Of a stretch of DNA of 64,000 nt, positions 20,501 through 30,630 are shown one piece after another. The notes under the pieces are model-generated. The model made no database searches, was not told the DNA's origin, and was given only the letters and a program-made list of their open reading frames with translations. Within the stretch, counting starts at the first letter, position 1. Every line of letters begins with the position of its first letter. Source of the DNA: Alternaria dauci (Eukaryota > Ascomycota > Dothideomycetes > Pleosporales > Pleosporaceae); contig NC_091279.1 of NCBI RefSeq assembly GCF_042100115.1, forward strand, positions 1,116,001 through 1,180,000, written 5' to 3'. A program made the position numbers and the translations under genes.

Positions 20501-22106
20501 ACCGTCTATTGAGAATTATCAGGGTGTTTCAAAAGCATCTCCGTCGGTGGTATCAACGGCAATCCTAACCCCGACGAGCTCTATTGACGACGATACAAAC
20601 AAAACGCCAGTGCAGTCTCTACCCGAAGAGCAGATGCAGCCTCAATACAAGGCATACGTTCCTCCTGCTAGCATATCCGTCGATCCTCCTCAACTAAGGC
20701 ATAGACAAACAATGTCTTTCTCCAATACTCCGGTTGTGGCTTCACCATCCGGGCATAGGAATAGCAAGGGGCATGATGAGATCTTCTTTGGAGCTCACCA
20801 AGCGACTGCGCAGACACCTGATCCTCAGCCGCCCAGTATCGAAGCAGATGTTCCCTTGCCTGCGCCATTGAATCTAACTTCACGTCGCCCAGCATCCACC
20901 GCTGCTCCATCGAAAGACGGTCCGAACCAAGTCCTCAAAGCACTGTTACCCAAGCAAATCGAACCAGACCTTTCAAACCGCCGGATACAGGATCTCAGAG
21001 CTAAGCTGGCGGATATTGAGTCAAGATCCAGCAACACCGAGCAGCTTGCCAAGACATGGGAGAAGTCAACGTCTCTGAGCCGCCGCAAAAGGGACGACGC
21101 TCGCCGCAAGCGCCAAGAAGAGAACGAGGAGCACAATGATGACTTGTTCAACAACAATGAAATTTCGTACGCAGAAATGAACCAGCTCGAAGAAGAGTTC
21201 AAGCAGAAAGAAGCCGAGCTTAAAGCTCAGGAAGACAGAGACGAATACCAGAGTTACGTAGACGCTGTATTCGATCCAGAATTCACTGGTCTACATGGCC
21301 AGATCAAGGCCCTCATGGATTTGTATGTCGAAGCTAAGCAGCTGTTACAATCCTCCGTACGCGGACTCAGAAGTCTGGAGCAAACGGACGATCCAAGCAC
21401 GAAAGACTGCTTGAAATTCGTGAGGGATGTTCACGAACAGATCGAAAAGAGACATGACAGCGTTGCTCAGCTCGTTGCGGAGCGCGACAGACGCTACAAG
21501 AAAACCGAGACGCAACCTCTGTACGCCGCTGGCAACATCAGTCAGATGAAAATCGCGGAGAAGCACTTTGAGAACGCCGAGAAACAAGCCGTTTTTGGAG
21601 CTAAGCGCGAGAAAGCTGAGCGCATAAGCGAGCTTGTTCGAATGACTGAGGGGTTCGTCGTCGATGCAGTGGGCGATGAGCAAAAAGACATCGACATCGT
21701 CATTGCAGCTATCAAAGATCTCGAGGACGGTACCGGTGACCCGGAGGTCCTTTCTCATGCACAAGCAACCCTCGAGGCCTTGAAAAAGTCATCCAAGGAT
21801 CTTCTCTCCCTTTTCAATACGCTGGAGATTGAATCTAACAACGCCGATATCAATGCTGAAATTGCGCAAGTGAAAGCCGATAGCGCGGACGCAGAACGTA
21901 TAGGAAAATTGGAGGCCGAGAAGAAAGAAGCTGAGAGGGAGTTGGTAGCGGAGCTCGAAAGGAGGATTCGTGTGCTGGACAGCAACGAGGGTGAGATTAG
22001 GGAGTTGATACAGAAGAAGATGGGGGAGAGGAACGAGGATGCGGAGAAGGAAGAGCGACTACGAACGGCATTAGAGGAGGCGAAGAGGCGGAATGGACAC
22101 GCCTGA
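17552..22106 (+). CDS. Large Pro/Gln-rich coiled-coil protein (unknown function)
   Basis: Exons 17552-17660 and 17719-22106 (58-nt intron, GTATGT..AAG), 1498 aa. I do not recognise a named family. Residues 1 to ~450 are extremely rich in Pro, Gln, Tyr, His and Gly with polyproline and poly-Gln runs (a prion-like or condensate-prone composition). Residues ~450-700 are Ser/Thr/Pro-rich. A coiled coil (~705-840, heptads such as IHQLRADAERGRAELHAKI) precedes a conserved-looking block DPWYVGSLERYIAMLRSEAA (~840-890). More disordered sequence follows, then a charged helical C-terminal half (~1090-1498) with KHFENAEKQAVFGAKREKAE. No membrane segment or catalytic motif is visible. A scaffold or septum/cortex role is possible but unproven. 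It converges on the oxygenase gene with only 125 bp between the stops. Confidence 0.85.
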
Positions 22107-22231
22107 TAATGCGACTGTGTGTATCTAGGAAGCGTAATGTTTTTTGGGCAGACAACCAGTTTATGGATATATAAAGACTGAAAGACACTTTGCATATTGT
22201 CTCACTATCACCCAAAACGACGCCCACGTTT

Positions 22232-23437
22232 TCAAAGTCCACTGTCCTTCCTCTCCCTCGTTGGTCTCTTGTTTTCCTTCTTCTCCGCATCCCCATCCAA
22301 ATGCGTCCTCCGATCAATATCCAATCTCTTCTGAAAATACTCACCAACACCAAACTCGTCGTACCGTACCCCCTCTTCCCTGAGATGCGGCACGACACTG
22401 ACCTTTGCGTCTTCGTTCGGACTGAAGAAGAAAGGCATGCTATATCTTTCCTCGCCGCCGATATTCCTCACCCTGTGCACAGTACTCTGCCACGAACCCC
22501 CCGTAACCAACTTCAAGAAATCGGCAATGTTGACAACAAAAGTGTTTGGCTGCGGGTGTACGGGGACCCAGATACCATTTCCGTTTAGCACTTCAAGGGC
22601 GGGATAAGCGGTTTTGGACTGGCAAACGAGCGTGAACCAGCAAAAGTCTGTGTGGGCGCCAATGCCCACGTCGCTCTGTCGTTCTTGAGGTGGGTAGTGG
22701 ACAGCGCGCACGTTGGTCATGGGGTGCGTTGTTATGGTGTCGAAATAGTCTTCGGGGAGATCGAGAGCGAGGGCGAAGATGTGGAGCATGCGTTTGCTAA
22801 ACTCGAACATGGCTTTGTAGTAGCGGTAGATTGCGGGGCGCCAGAAGAGGGCTGAGGGATGCGTGGGCCATTGGTTGCGTGGGCCCTGTGGGGAGGGAGG
22901 CAAGGAGGAGATGAGGGATAGTTGCTCTTCGTCGGTAAAGTCTTCGCCCATGAGGAAGCCTTCCTTGAGATCTAGATGTTGTTATTGTTAGAAGAATGAG
23001 CTGCTTTGATGTATAGAGCCAGTAAAGACGTTACCTCCTCGTGTACTTGGATCAAGCTTTCCTTCAAGAAACGCTTCGTAACCCCTGAACTTCTCCGTCT
23101 TTTGATTGTGGGTCTCCATCTTGATATCTGTTGGTAGTGCAAAGTACTCCTTCAATGCATCGAATGTGCCCTCCAATATGTCATCATCGACTCCATGGTT
23201 AACCGCATAGAAGAATCCTATATCTCGACACGCGGCGCCGACTTCTCTGGCCAGTTCTTTTCTGTCCTCAAGGTCGTCTGAGTATATGCGTCGAAAATCG
23301 ATCTTGGGTAGTTCATTGAACGTTTCTTTGGCAGCGGTGCCTTTGAGGACTGGTCTTCGGCCAGGGACACCACCATCATGATAGTGAACCCAGGTATCCA
23401 CGTAGGTCTCCGTCTCTGTCGTAGTAGCGGTTGACAT
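22232..23437 (-). CDS. 2-oxoglutarate/Fe(II)-dependent dioxygenase (isopenicillin N synthase-like)
   Basis: Minus-strand exons 23437-23035 and 22971-22232 (63-nt intron), 380 aa. The family oxidises small molecules with 2-oxoglutarate, O2 and Fe(II). The N-terminal DIOX_N domain (LPKIDFRRIYSDD, then ACRDIGFFYAVNHGVDDDIL) is complete. The Fe2OG domain has the full iron triad H241-x-D243 (AHTDFCWFTL) and H300 (VHRVRN), and the 2-oxoglutarate-binding R310-x-S312 (RYSMPFF). It therefore looks catalytically competent. The substrate cannot be told; there is no neighbouring polyketide, peptide synthetase or terpene gene to suggest a biosynthetic cluster. The ATG at 23437 is the first ATG of the frame. 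The C-terminal ~30 residues are charged and disordered. Confidence 0.9.
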
Positions 23438-25088
23438 TTTTTTCACTGAATGATGGCGAATCTGCTCTTCTACCAGTAATCAGGGTCGAATTTATACACA
23501 ACAGCAAATAATTGCAGAAAGCAGCCAGGTATAAAGAGACAGTTAGCCACATCGGCGGGACGTGCCGCAACTTTAACACACAAGCCGACACCCAGCCTAC
23601 CATGAGCCGAAGGACATGCCCAGCCAACAAAAAGAAAACGGTCTGGAAGGTGAAGGCTGCACAGAGATTCTTTTAGACCAATAATGATAGACCACGTCGT
23701 GGCGACAGGCGTAATTGTCGCAGCGTGAACGAACCACACTGCCTATGCAGATACGGTGTGGTGGAGTGGGTGTCATCATCCCCAATATTCCAAGGCTCAT
23801 ACTCTCGGACAAGAGCGCACGCTGGGTAGGTCTATTGCCGCTCACCGGGGTCACCTATCTATGAATGGACCGCGTGAAGCGGAAGAAGGCCTGGAGCCGG
23901 CATAGTACCGATGTTATGCATAGGGAAGACCTCGGGAGGGTGGGTGAGTAAGGATCCTGTATGCGAACTGTCTTGGTGTGCTGCGCGTTTTTCTGCCTCT
24001 TTCCATGTATGATCCAACACACCCTGAAGATTCCATGATGAGTATTTTTCTTGACAATCTTTCCTCGTGTTGGGGTTATGCTGGCCACTCTACGTCACTT
24101 TCTTACACCCCGCCGAAGCGTTGCACCTCATGTGAGCTGCTGCGAGGCATTAGCTGCAGCCACAGCATAGCGATCGGACGACCCTCCATAATGGCAGGAC
24201 CCTAACAGGTGATGTATGAGCGGCGGACTGCGTCGATAGCTTACCAAACCATCGGGAACCGGAGTTGAGCGCGAGTGGAGTGGGTTGTTCTATATTCTAC
24301 GTTTGCGGTGACGGCTCGTACGTGCATATGCTGATCTCGGCAATTGAAGGTCATATTCTCGGACATATTTCGCGTGAGATTACATGGCAATGAGAATAAA
24401 CGTTTGGAAATTGTTCGTGGTGCTACATGCGGGTTTGTGACCACGGGAGGACGAGGACTTGTGGGTTGATGTCACAAATCGCCCCCACATGACGCTTGTC
24501 TGTTGCCGAGGACCCTTTATGGGCCTTCAGTGGATAATAAGCGGCGCTGTCCTATCGTAGCATTATCCGATTTGAGAAATGGCAGACAGTCGGAATTGCT
24601 AACAATTGTGTAAAAAGCAAAGGGAAGTGTATGAGCTCTGGTGTGCCAATAGCGAAAATGCTGCAAGAGTGATGTAATCGCGGCCATATGATGATGCGGT
24701 ATACTCAAGCCACCCCAGGAATTCCAGCAGTATGTTTGGCTTGAGTGCGGACCCAAGTGGTTTTTTATGATATCACAAGCAAAAGCACTTCTTTGTTTTT
24801 CAGAAAATTGGTGTAGGCGCCTTTCACATTGAAGAAACAGCCGGTCAGGCATAGCCATCAGCACGGCAATAAAGCAATTGACTAACCTATGCCAGCTAGA
24901 CATTCTCCCATTTTATAAGAAGATAAACCACCAACTCCTCTGCCCACTAAACTTGAAAGCTTTGCACCTCCTGGGATATCATGAACCGTATAAAGAAACC
25001 GAAAGCCCCATCAGCAAGTCCCGGGCAGCTCGTGTGAATCATGCTCCACAATGTAGCATCATTTTGCCGACCATGAGTCTAACCAGAC
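23438..25088. other. Intergenic, oxygenase promoter and downstream of the Par32-like gene
   Basis: 1651 bp with only small, unconvincing open frames. It contains the oxygenase promoter on the left. I see no gene, transposon end or RNA gene. Confidence 0.5.
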
Positions 25089-25703
25089 CTATTTCTTGCC
25101 CAGCTTGTTCAACAAGTCTTTGCCCTTGCCCAGCAGGCCCTTTCCATTGTCCTCGCGCTTAGAGTCTTCGCTTTTACGCTTAGCCTCGGCGCTCTTTCGT
25201 TGCGCGGGCTGTGCGTCGCCGATGATGTTTGCGGCACCTCCACGACCGTAGTGTTTGGGGCCTTGAGCCTCTGCATGAGGTTTACTTTCGACGTCTTGAG
25301 CGGCGCGTGCAAGCTCAGGGTGTTCGGGGTCGTTCTTCGCCATGTTACCAGTGCCACCTCTGCCAGTGGTGTATGTGTTCGACTTGAGTGTTGGGGTGAC
25401 GAGGTCCTCAGGCTTCGGGTAATTGGTAGGGTCGTCCTTTGCGATGTTGCCTTGAAACATTAGTAGCCGCTCAGAAGCATAAAACTGGCGAATGATGATA
25501 GCGCGCTTCATGAGGGGTGTTGACTGTCTGACCGCACGTGGTGGTTTTTGGATGCATATGTGCGCTGCAAAGACATGCAGGCCCAGCTGGCCATCCAGGC
25601 ACTGCGGAGTTGCGCCTCAAGATTTGAAGAAAAGCAGAGACTCACCAGCACCTCCGCGCCCGTGCGACGCAACGCGCTGGTATTCGTTCGGTCGAGTGGT
25701 CAT
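25089..25703 (-). CDS. DUF3602 protein, Par32-like
   Basis: Minus-strand exons 25703-25646 and 25450-25089 with a comparatively long 195-nt intron, 139 aa. The protein is small, hydrophilic and predicted disordered. It contains three copies of a GRGG-centred motif: GRGGAGNIAK (residue 15), GRGGTGNMAK (49) and GRGGAANI (88). This spacing is the mark of DUF3602, the family of yeast Par32, a phosphoprotein that acts downstream of TORC1/Npr1 on ammonium transporters. The first GRGG copy is split by the intron (GRGGA|GN), which supports the splice. The last 30 residues are Lys-rich (GKGLLGKGKDLLNKLGKK). Regulation by nitrogen signalling in this species is inference only. The start ATG at 25703 gives MTTRPNEYQRVASHGRGG. 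Confidence 0.87.
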
Positions 25704-27130
25704 TTTGCTCGAGATTGTGGTGGGTAGGTTTGTGAGAGTAGGATGGAGAGCAGGCTACTTGTGCAGGAGCGTGTTTGGCAGCGCAAACAGTGGTGAAGTC
25801 GCGGTGTTTACTTGGGAGCGAATCGTCCGGGTGGAAGAGATTGAACAAAAGCCCAAGTGATGACGCGATGGCAGTCACAACACTTGTTGTATTGACGGTA
25901 CTCTTGGCTCTTCCGCGAGCAGCAAGCCAGGCGCAAGGGCAGGACTTTCGAGGACTGTGCTCCGTGTTTGCGCACCAGCAGATTGTGTTTCCTTGAACAC
26001 CATCGTGGTTAAGCATCAGTAGTCTACTCGCGCCTGGGCACGACGCGCCGATGGGGCTCTTTCTGGTCGACTAGGCGGCACGTTGCTTTCTGAGCCGTGA
26101 AAACCTTCATGCTGTGCGCGTGCGTGACTCTGTTTTTGGGTTTCTGTGACTAACGTCTAGGTGCTGCTGCGGGGTCCGCGAATTCAAGCACTATGGGCGG
26201 GAGAATGTCGTGTACGAGTCGAACGACGATTCCGGCAAGTCTCTTAGAAAGGAGATCAGGTGTCGCGTCAAAAGATTGAGAAGTTGCCTCGAGATTTCCT
26301 TGCAACGCATTTGCTCGTATATATCTTGCTCGCACCCATGGGGAGAAGAAGCAAGCATGCAGGTGGTGGGTGCATCTGCACATGTAATCTCATTATCTAT
26401 GCCAAGGTTTAGGGTAGGCGGCAGCGTGGGGTAAGTCATAGATACGCGAATGCCAACCGCCCATCTATCGTCATCTTCGATGATTCCATCCACTTTAGCT
26501 CATCTTCACCACCCCGATCACGTCCGCCGCAAGTCATATTTGATAACTGAGCCTCGTCAAGCTTCATGGTCTATATTTGTTGAGGCCACGCTACTGCGCC
26601 ACCCATCATCTATTCTATGATACATGCTGTATGGAACCAAGCCCAATAATGCTTCGACATAATGCCCATCTGCCCTGCTCGAAAGGCGCCAATGCCATGG
26701 CCACTGCTATAGGATCGCTCCGTATGCGATTACAACGCCGTCTAAAATCATAGGAAAGATACCGCTGTCATGTCCATTGTACAGTCTCTTGTTGTACACA
26801 AACCGGAAAGTCCCAAACGCCCAAGATGCAGCTGAAAGTACAAAATAATGTAGCAGGTCGGCCTCGAGACAGGTATCGAGGTACAGAAGAAAAAAAGACG
26901 CGGTAGCGATAACCGTCTGCGGCCAAAGCCGTAAGGAGCTCGTACAGAAGCTGTTGACGTAGGCGTTCTTTGACCCGATCTGATCCCGTTTGGAAGAAGA
27001 TGACAAGATGATAAGACGGAACCAAATTGTCTGACTGAAAGAGGGATTGGAGATGTGATCTGGGTCATGTTAGGTTAAGTATGGTACAAGTTGGGAAATA
27101 TTATACATACCAAGGTCGACTCCAAACCTC
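25704..27130. other. Intergenic, no firm gene
   Basis: 1427 bp. Two things deserve mention: a short open frame at 25868-25996 (+) with a signal-peptide-like start, and the segment 26707-27068 in which all three minus-strand frames are open, one with three hydrophobic stretches. Neither is supported well enough to be called a gene. A good intron (27110-27060 on the minus strand) probably lies in the 3' UTR of the peptide gene to the right. Confidence 0.4.
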
Positions 27131-27277
27131 TTAGCCTCCATCCCGTGGCTGGCTGCCATCTTTTGGTGCCTTGAAGAGCATCATGGGCGAGGATAGTCGT
27201 GTGCTCGGGTTTGGCGCTCCACCATCACGCGGTTGGGGCTCGAAGTAGGCGAGGTTGTTGTTCTGCACAAATTTCAT
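27131..27277 (-). CDS. Candidate micropeptide gene 1 (48 aa, QPRDGG repeats)
   Basis: A 48-aa minus-strand frame from the ATG at 27277 to TAA. The product has no signal peptide and no known domain that I recognise. It contains the hexapeptide QPRDGG twice, once internally and once as the very C-terminus (KAPKDGSQPRDGG-stop). A TATATATA box lies 168 bp upstream (27445-27452), followed by a C/A-rich leader that holds a GTG/GTA-type microsatellite. The frame is open further upstream to an ATG at 27424 through a poly-Thr stretch, but that ATG is only about 20 bp from the TATA box and is probably not transcribed. About 20 nt after the stop there is a convincing 51-nt intron (GTATGT..CCTAAC..CAG, 27110-27060). 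A similar small gene lies 1.2 kb away on the same strand. The gene call is by pattern only. Confidence 0.45.
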   Translation of the reverse strand: MKFVQNNNLAYFEPQPRDGGAPNPSTRLSSPMMLFKAPKDGSQPRDGG

Positions 27278-27344
27278 GGTGGTGGTGGCGGTAGTAGTGA
27301 TAGTAGTGATAGTAGTGGTAGTGGTGGTAGTGGTGGTGGTGGTG
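27278..27344. repeat. GTG/GTA trinucleotide microsatellite
   Basis: An imperfect trinucleotide array (GTG, GTA, GAT units) on the plus strand immediately upstream of micropeptide candidate 1. If transcribed on the minus strand it forms a CAC/TAC-rich 5' leader. Confidence 0.8.
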
Positions 27345-27444
27345 GGATGATTGTATATGTGGTTCGGTTGAGATATGATATGCAGACAGATGTGAAGATT
27401 GGATTGTGGTTGATGATGTTTCACACCTTAAAAGGCGGTTTGAG

Positions 27445-27452
27445 TATATATA
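27445..27452 (-). promoter_or_regulatory. TATA box of micropeptide candidate 1
   Basis: TATATATA, 168 bp upstream of the ATG at 27277 on the minus strand. Its position fits a core promoter with a leader of about 100-130 nt. Confidence 0.4.
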
Positions 27453-28331
27453 ACTGCCTACATCCTGAGGCCTGTCGTAGCCTCAACTCTTTCCAGGAAC
27501 AGGCAATGACTGCCTTCTTTCAGGCTATGACGCAGAAACAGTTGAGATTATACTGGCCCGGTGATTCAATTCATGTCAAAAGAACCATGACTGCGCCTCG
27601 AGAGCGGGAGACTGAAATGCTCATTGGGTGTATCCTGACGAACAAGGCGACAACCAGGCTGCAATTTGTTCTAGCGTCCTTCTAGAAGGCTAACAGCCCT
27701 CTCTACCCCGGGGGTGACTCCTCTAGTCACCGCCCTTTAGCAGCAAAGCCACGGTGACAGACTCGGATTGCGGGCTAGGGCACAATCTCCAGGCAGAAAA
27801 GCGGGCATTGGGGGTCCGTAAATGGTGAACCGATGTTTGGTGCCTAGTTGGCCTGGTGAGGTTCGCGAGCACATGCGCTTGCACAGCCGCAGTCGAGGAG
27901 GAGCCACAGGGCGGCACGGCGCACTCGAGGCATCTTCGCAGTCGTGAAGCCGTCGATAAGTAGCAGCCCCAGGTCCTCCAAGTCGCCTTGGTCGTGTTTC
28001 CGATGACTTTCTTGCTAGTATCGTTGACCGGAGTAAACACAGCCCGTGGCAGCATTCTCCCAATCGGTCGACGCTGTGGTGCTGCGCCTCGCATTCGCAT
28101 CCTGACGACGGAGCATTTCGGACCGGCTAGCAAGGCAGACGGGGGCCAGGGGAACGACTGCCGGGTTGCGCAACAAACGCGACGCTGTTGCACTGCAACA
28201 TGCTGAGGTACTTTTTTCCACTGTGGTGACGAATGCGAAGTCGGTTTCCGAAACAAAAGGCATGGTGCACCCAATGTGCACGAGATTGGCGGCGGTGGTG
28301 AGTGATTGGTGGAGAAGGCATAGCCTTTCTT
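27453..28331. other. Intergenic between the two micropeptide candidates
   Basis: About 880 bp. A 183-codon minus-strand open frame (27723-28274) overlaps here but its composition (many Arg, Cys, Ser, no domain) looks like chance. No other feature. Confidence 0.45.
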
Positions 28332-28476
28332 TCATTTGTCAGACTGGGATAGCGGCTTGCCTGTTGTGGCAGTTAGCAACGGAACGCGACAACCATACTT
28401 TTGGGAAGTACTTACGGCCACCATCACCAGGCTGACCATCGTTGGGAACCTTGGGTCTGGAAGTGGCGAACATCAT
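28332..28476 (-). CDS. Candidate micropeptide gene 2 (29 aa, GQPGDGG)
   Basis: Minus-strand exons 28476-28416 and 28360-28332 around a textbook 55-nt intron (GTAAGT..GCTAAC..CAACAG). The product is MMFATSRPKVPNDGQPGDGG followed by RKPLSQSDK, 29 aa. It resembles the end of candidate 1 (MMLFKAPKDGSQPRDGG): both have a basic/Pro stretch, then DG(S)QP[RG]DGG, and in both an intron follows directly after that motif, in the coding region here and 20 nt past the stop there. A TATATATA box is found about 217 bp upstream (28693-28700), with an A/C-rich leader. The protein is too short for homology arguments, so the support is gene architecture plus similarity to its neighbour. It could be a non-coding or regulatory leader instead. 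Confidence 0.4.
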
Positions 28477-30630
28477 GTTTGCTGGATTTGGCTTTGGATT
28501 GGATTGGATGTGATGGTGTTGGTTATGGTTGTAGTAGTAGGGGGCGGTGTTCGGATCGGTGCAGGTGTGCTTATGAGTTGGGTAGAAGTGAGACTATGTG
28601 TGAGACTTTAAGATTCACAAACACGGGCTTTGTATGGTAGCGGTGCAACAGGAGTGTCGGTAACTTGTGACAGTGGACCGAATGCTGGGACATATATATA
28701 TTTAACTTGTGAAGTCATGGTCCTCCAGCAACTCATGATACTGACGTCTACCTTGGCCGTGTCCTCCATGATCCACGGGGCAACGGACGGGCCAGAAGGG
28801 CACCCAGCCCAGTACGTGGCCCTTTGGTGCGTATTGCAAGCACAACCAACTGGAAGTGAAGCAATTGCACATTGCTTCTCTGGGATGACTCTTGGACGGC
28901 GTCTGAAAGGGGATGGAACAGGACAGAGCTGTCACCCCCACAATTGTGCGTGAAACAGCCAATGGTGCCGCCGCCTCGTCGACCCGGTGTCTCAAAGAGT
29001 CGTCGACAAGTCTGGCATCCGTGCCTGATAACATAAGCCGTCGCGCGTGTGTGAGGAAGGTCCTGGCAGACTAGAAGCTGCGGAAGCCGAACCCATTCGC
29101 TGCTTCACTCTCCCCATCCCTGCGCATCGAGGCCCGAAACCCAGCACCATGCCTTCACAACCTTTCATAAGCGGTTTCTAGACGCCTTCTGCGTGCTTCG
29201 CCGAACGGCCGTTTGTGCCGTCATAGCGACAGCGCGTCACCGCGTCTCAGCCCATGGCCGGCTCACCTGAGCCACATGCGCTGGCCACACAAGATCACGA
29301 GCCTCTCGGACGCCGCTCCCACCGACACGCTGTCATGTTCGATGGAGCCACGCTGCCAGTCTGCGCTAGGTCTGGATCGGTCGGCCCGCGTTCGGAGACG
29401 CAGGTACATGCCCACACTGACGTCTCAAGAGCCTTTCATCAGCCAGAGAGAGCAGCCAGCCAGGGTCTCCGTTTCATCCCTTTTGCGGATGACAGGCTGC
29501 ACAAAGTGGTCGAGGCCGAGACTGGCAACTTGACGCGTCGCCGCGTCGCCAGTGGTCGCGACTGCGCCCCAACGCCCTTTGCCAGTAATCAGTACAAACA
29601 CACAATGTCCAACCATTAAGTCCATGTAGCAATGTGCCTAGGCCAGCCCTACAGGTCGCCCTGCGGTGCCCATCACGAGGAGGACGTCTTTCGCCTACTG
29701 AAGGACCTCTATGCTCTGTGTGCAAGTAACACAAAGTTGCGGGCAGAGCCTCCGAGGTCCTCCCAGATTGCCACTCAGCACCGGCTGCACAGCCAGAGCT
29801 CACAAAGTCTGAGTCGAGCGGCAGCACAAAGGACGGTGGTAGTCCTCCAGGCCTAGGGGGCTACTACCTTTCGGGTACCATGCGCGCCTCATCATCCTAC
29901 AATAGCAACACGATCTGCGACGATCTCAACTACAAAAGGCTTGGCTGGGGAGACTTTCACTCTGTTTTGGGTAATTCCAGACCAGGAGACAGCCAGCTTG
30001 GCTGTAACTCGTGATTTGCGCTGCGCTTGTAGCCAGGCGTGTGGGGTGTTAAACATTGGAGAGCTTCATGTCTATGCGCGGAGACACTCATCTCGCAAAT
30101 AGCGCAGCTCATCCTGTACACGCACGGCCACAGACACCTACGGCGAGACATGGTACTGTTCAAAGCATACACATTTCAGCTTGACACAACGCATCTCCGT
30201 AGAATTATGCATCCTTGGGTTTTGCTGTGGCGGTAGCTGCAGCCGACTCCTAGTCTCTTCCATGCCTTCAACATGTTGTTTTGCGCTCCGGCTCGAGATC
30301 GCGTGCGCGCCCATGCCCCAAGTCACCAAGTGCAACAATGCCTCTCACCCAGGTCTTCTCCGCATGCCGAGTGGAGAGCTCTGCAGTGAATGAATTCACC
30401 TTCGATTTGTCAACGTCATGTTGTTGTAGACAGATTCTAGCTGCCGGGCGATCAATCGTTGCACCATGTTGGATCTACGCGACGCTGCCGCCAAACGCCA
30501 GCGGTCATTGCTCCACCCTTCGAACAGCCCTCGCCCCGCAGCAACCACGCGAAGCATCACGGAAGCCCGATGATGGGAAACACACTCACTCGAACACGCC
30601 CAGCACAGTCTCTACCGTAAAATCTAAACC
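28477..30630. other. Gene-poor region left of recyclin-1
   Basis: 2154 bp. A TATATATA box at 28693-28700 fits micropeptide candidate 2. Open frames such as 29254-29619 (+) and 29474-29827 (-) overlap each other and lack protein-like features. The last ~150 bp are the recyclin-1 leader. I see no RNA gene or mobile element. Confidence 0.45.

Noticed and set aside
22232..25703. Secondary-metabolite cluster around the 2-oxoglutarate oxygenase
   Set aside because: Neighbours are a coiled-coil protein and a DUF3602 protein; no synthase, transporter or cluster regulator is adjacent.
27131..27424. Longer 97-codon version of micropeptide gene 1 starting at 27424
   Set aside because: The extra N-terminus is mostly poly-Thr from the microsatellite, and the ATG lies about 20 bp from the TATA box, probably upstream of the transcription start.
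27723..28274. 183-codon minus-strand open frame
   Set aside because: Composition is Arg/Cys/Ser-rich without hydrophobic core or motifs, and it overlaps other equally long frames; likely chance.
29254..29827. Overlapping ~120-codon frames on both strands
   Set aside because: No domain, no splice partners, and opposing frames of equal length over the same bases.
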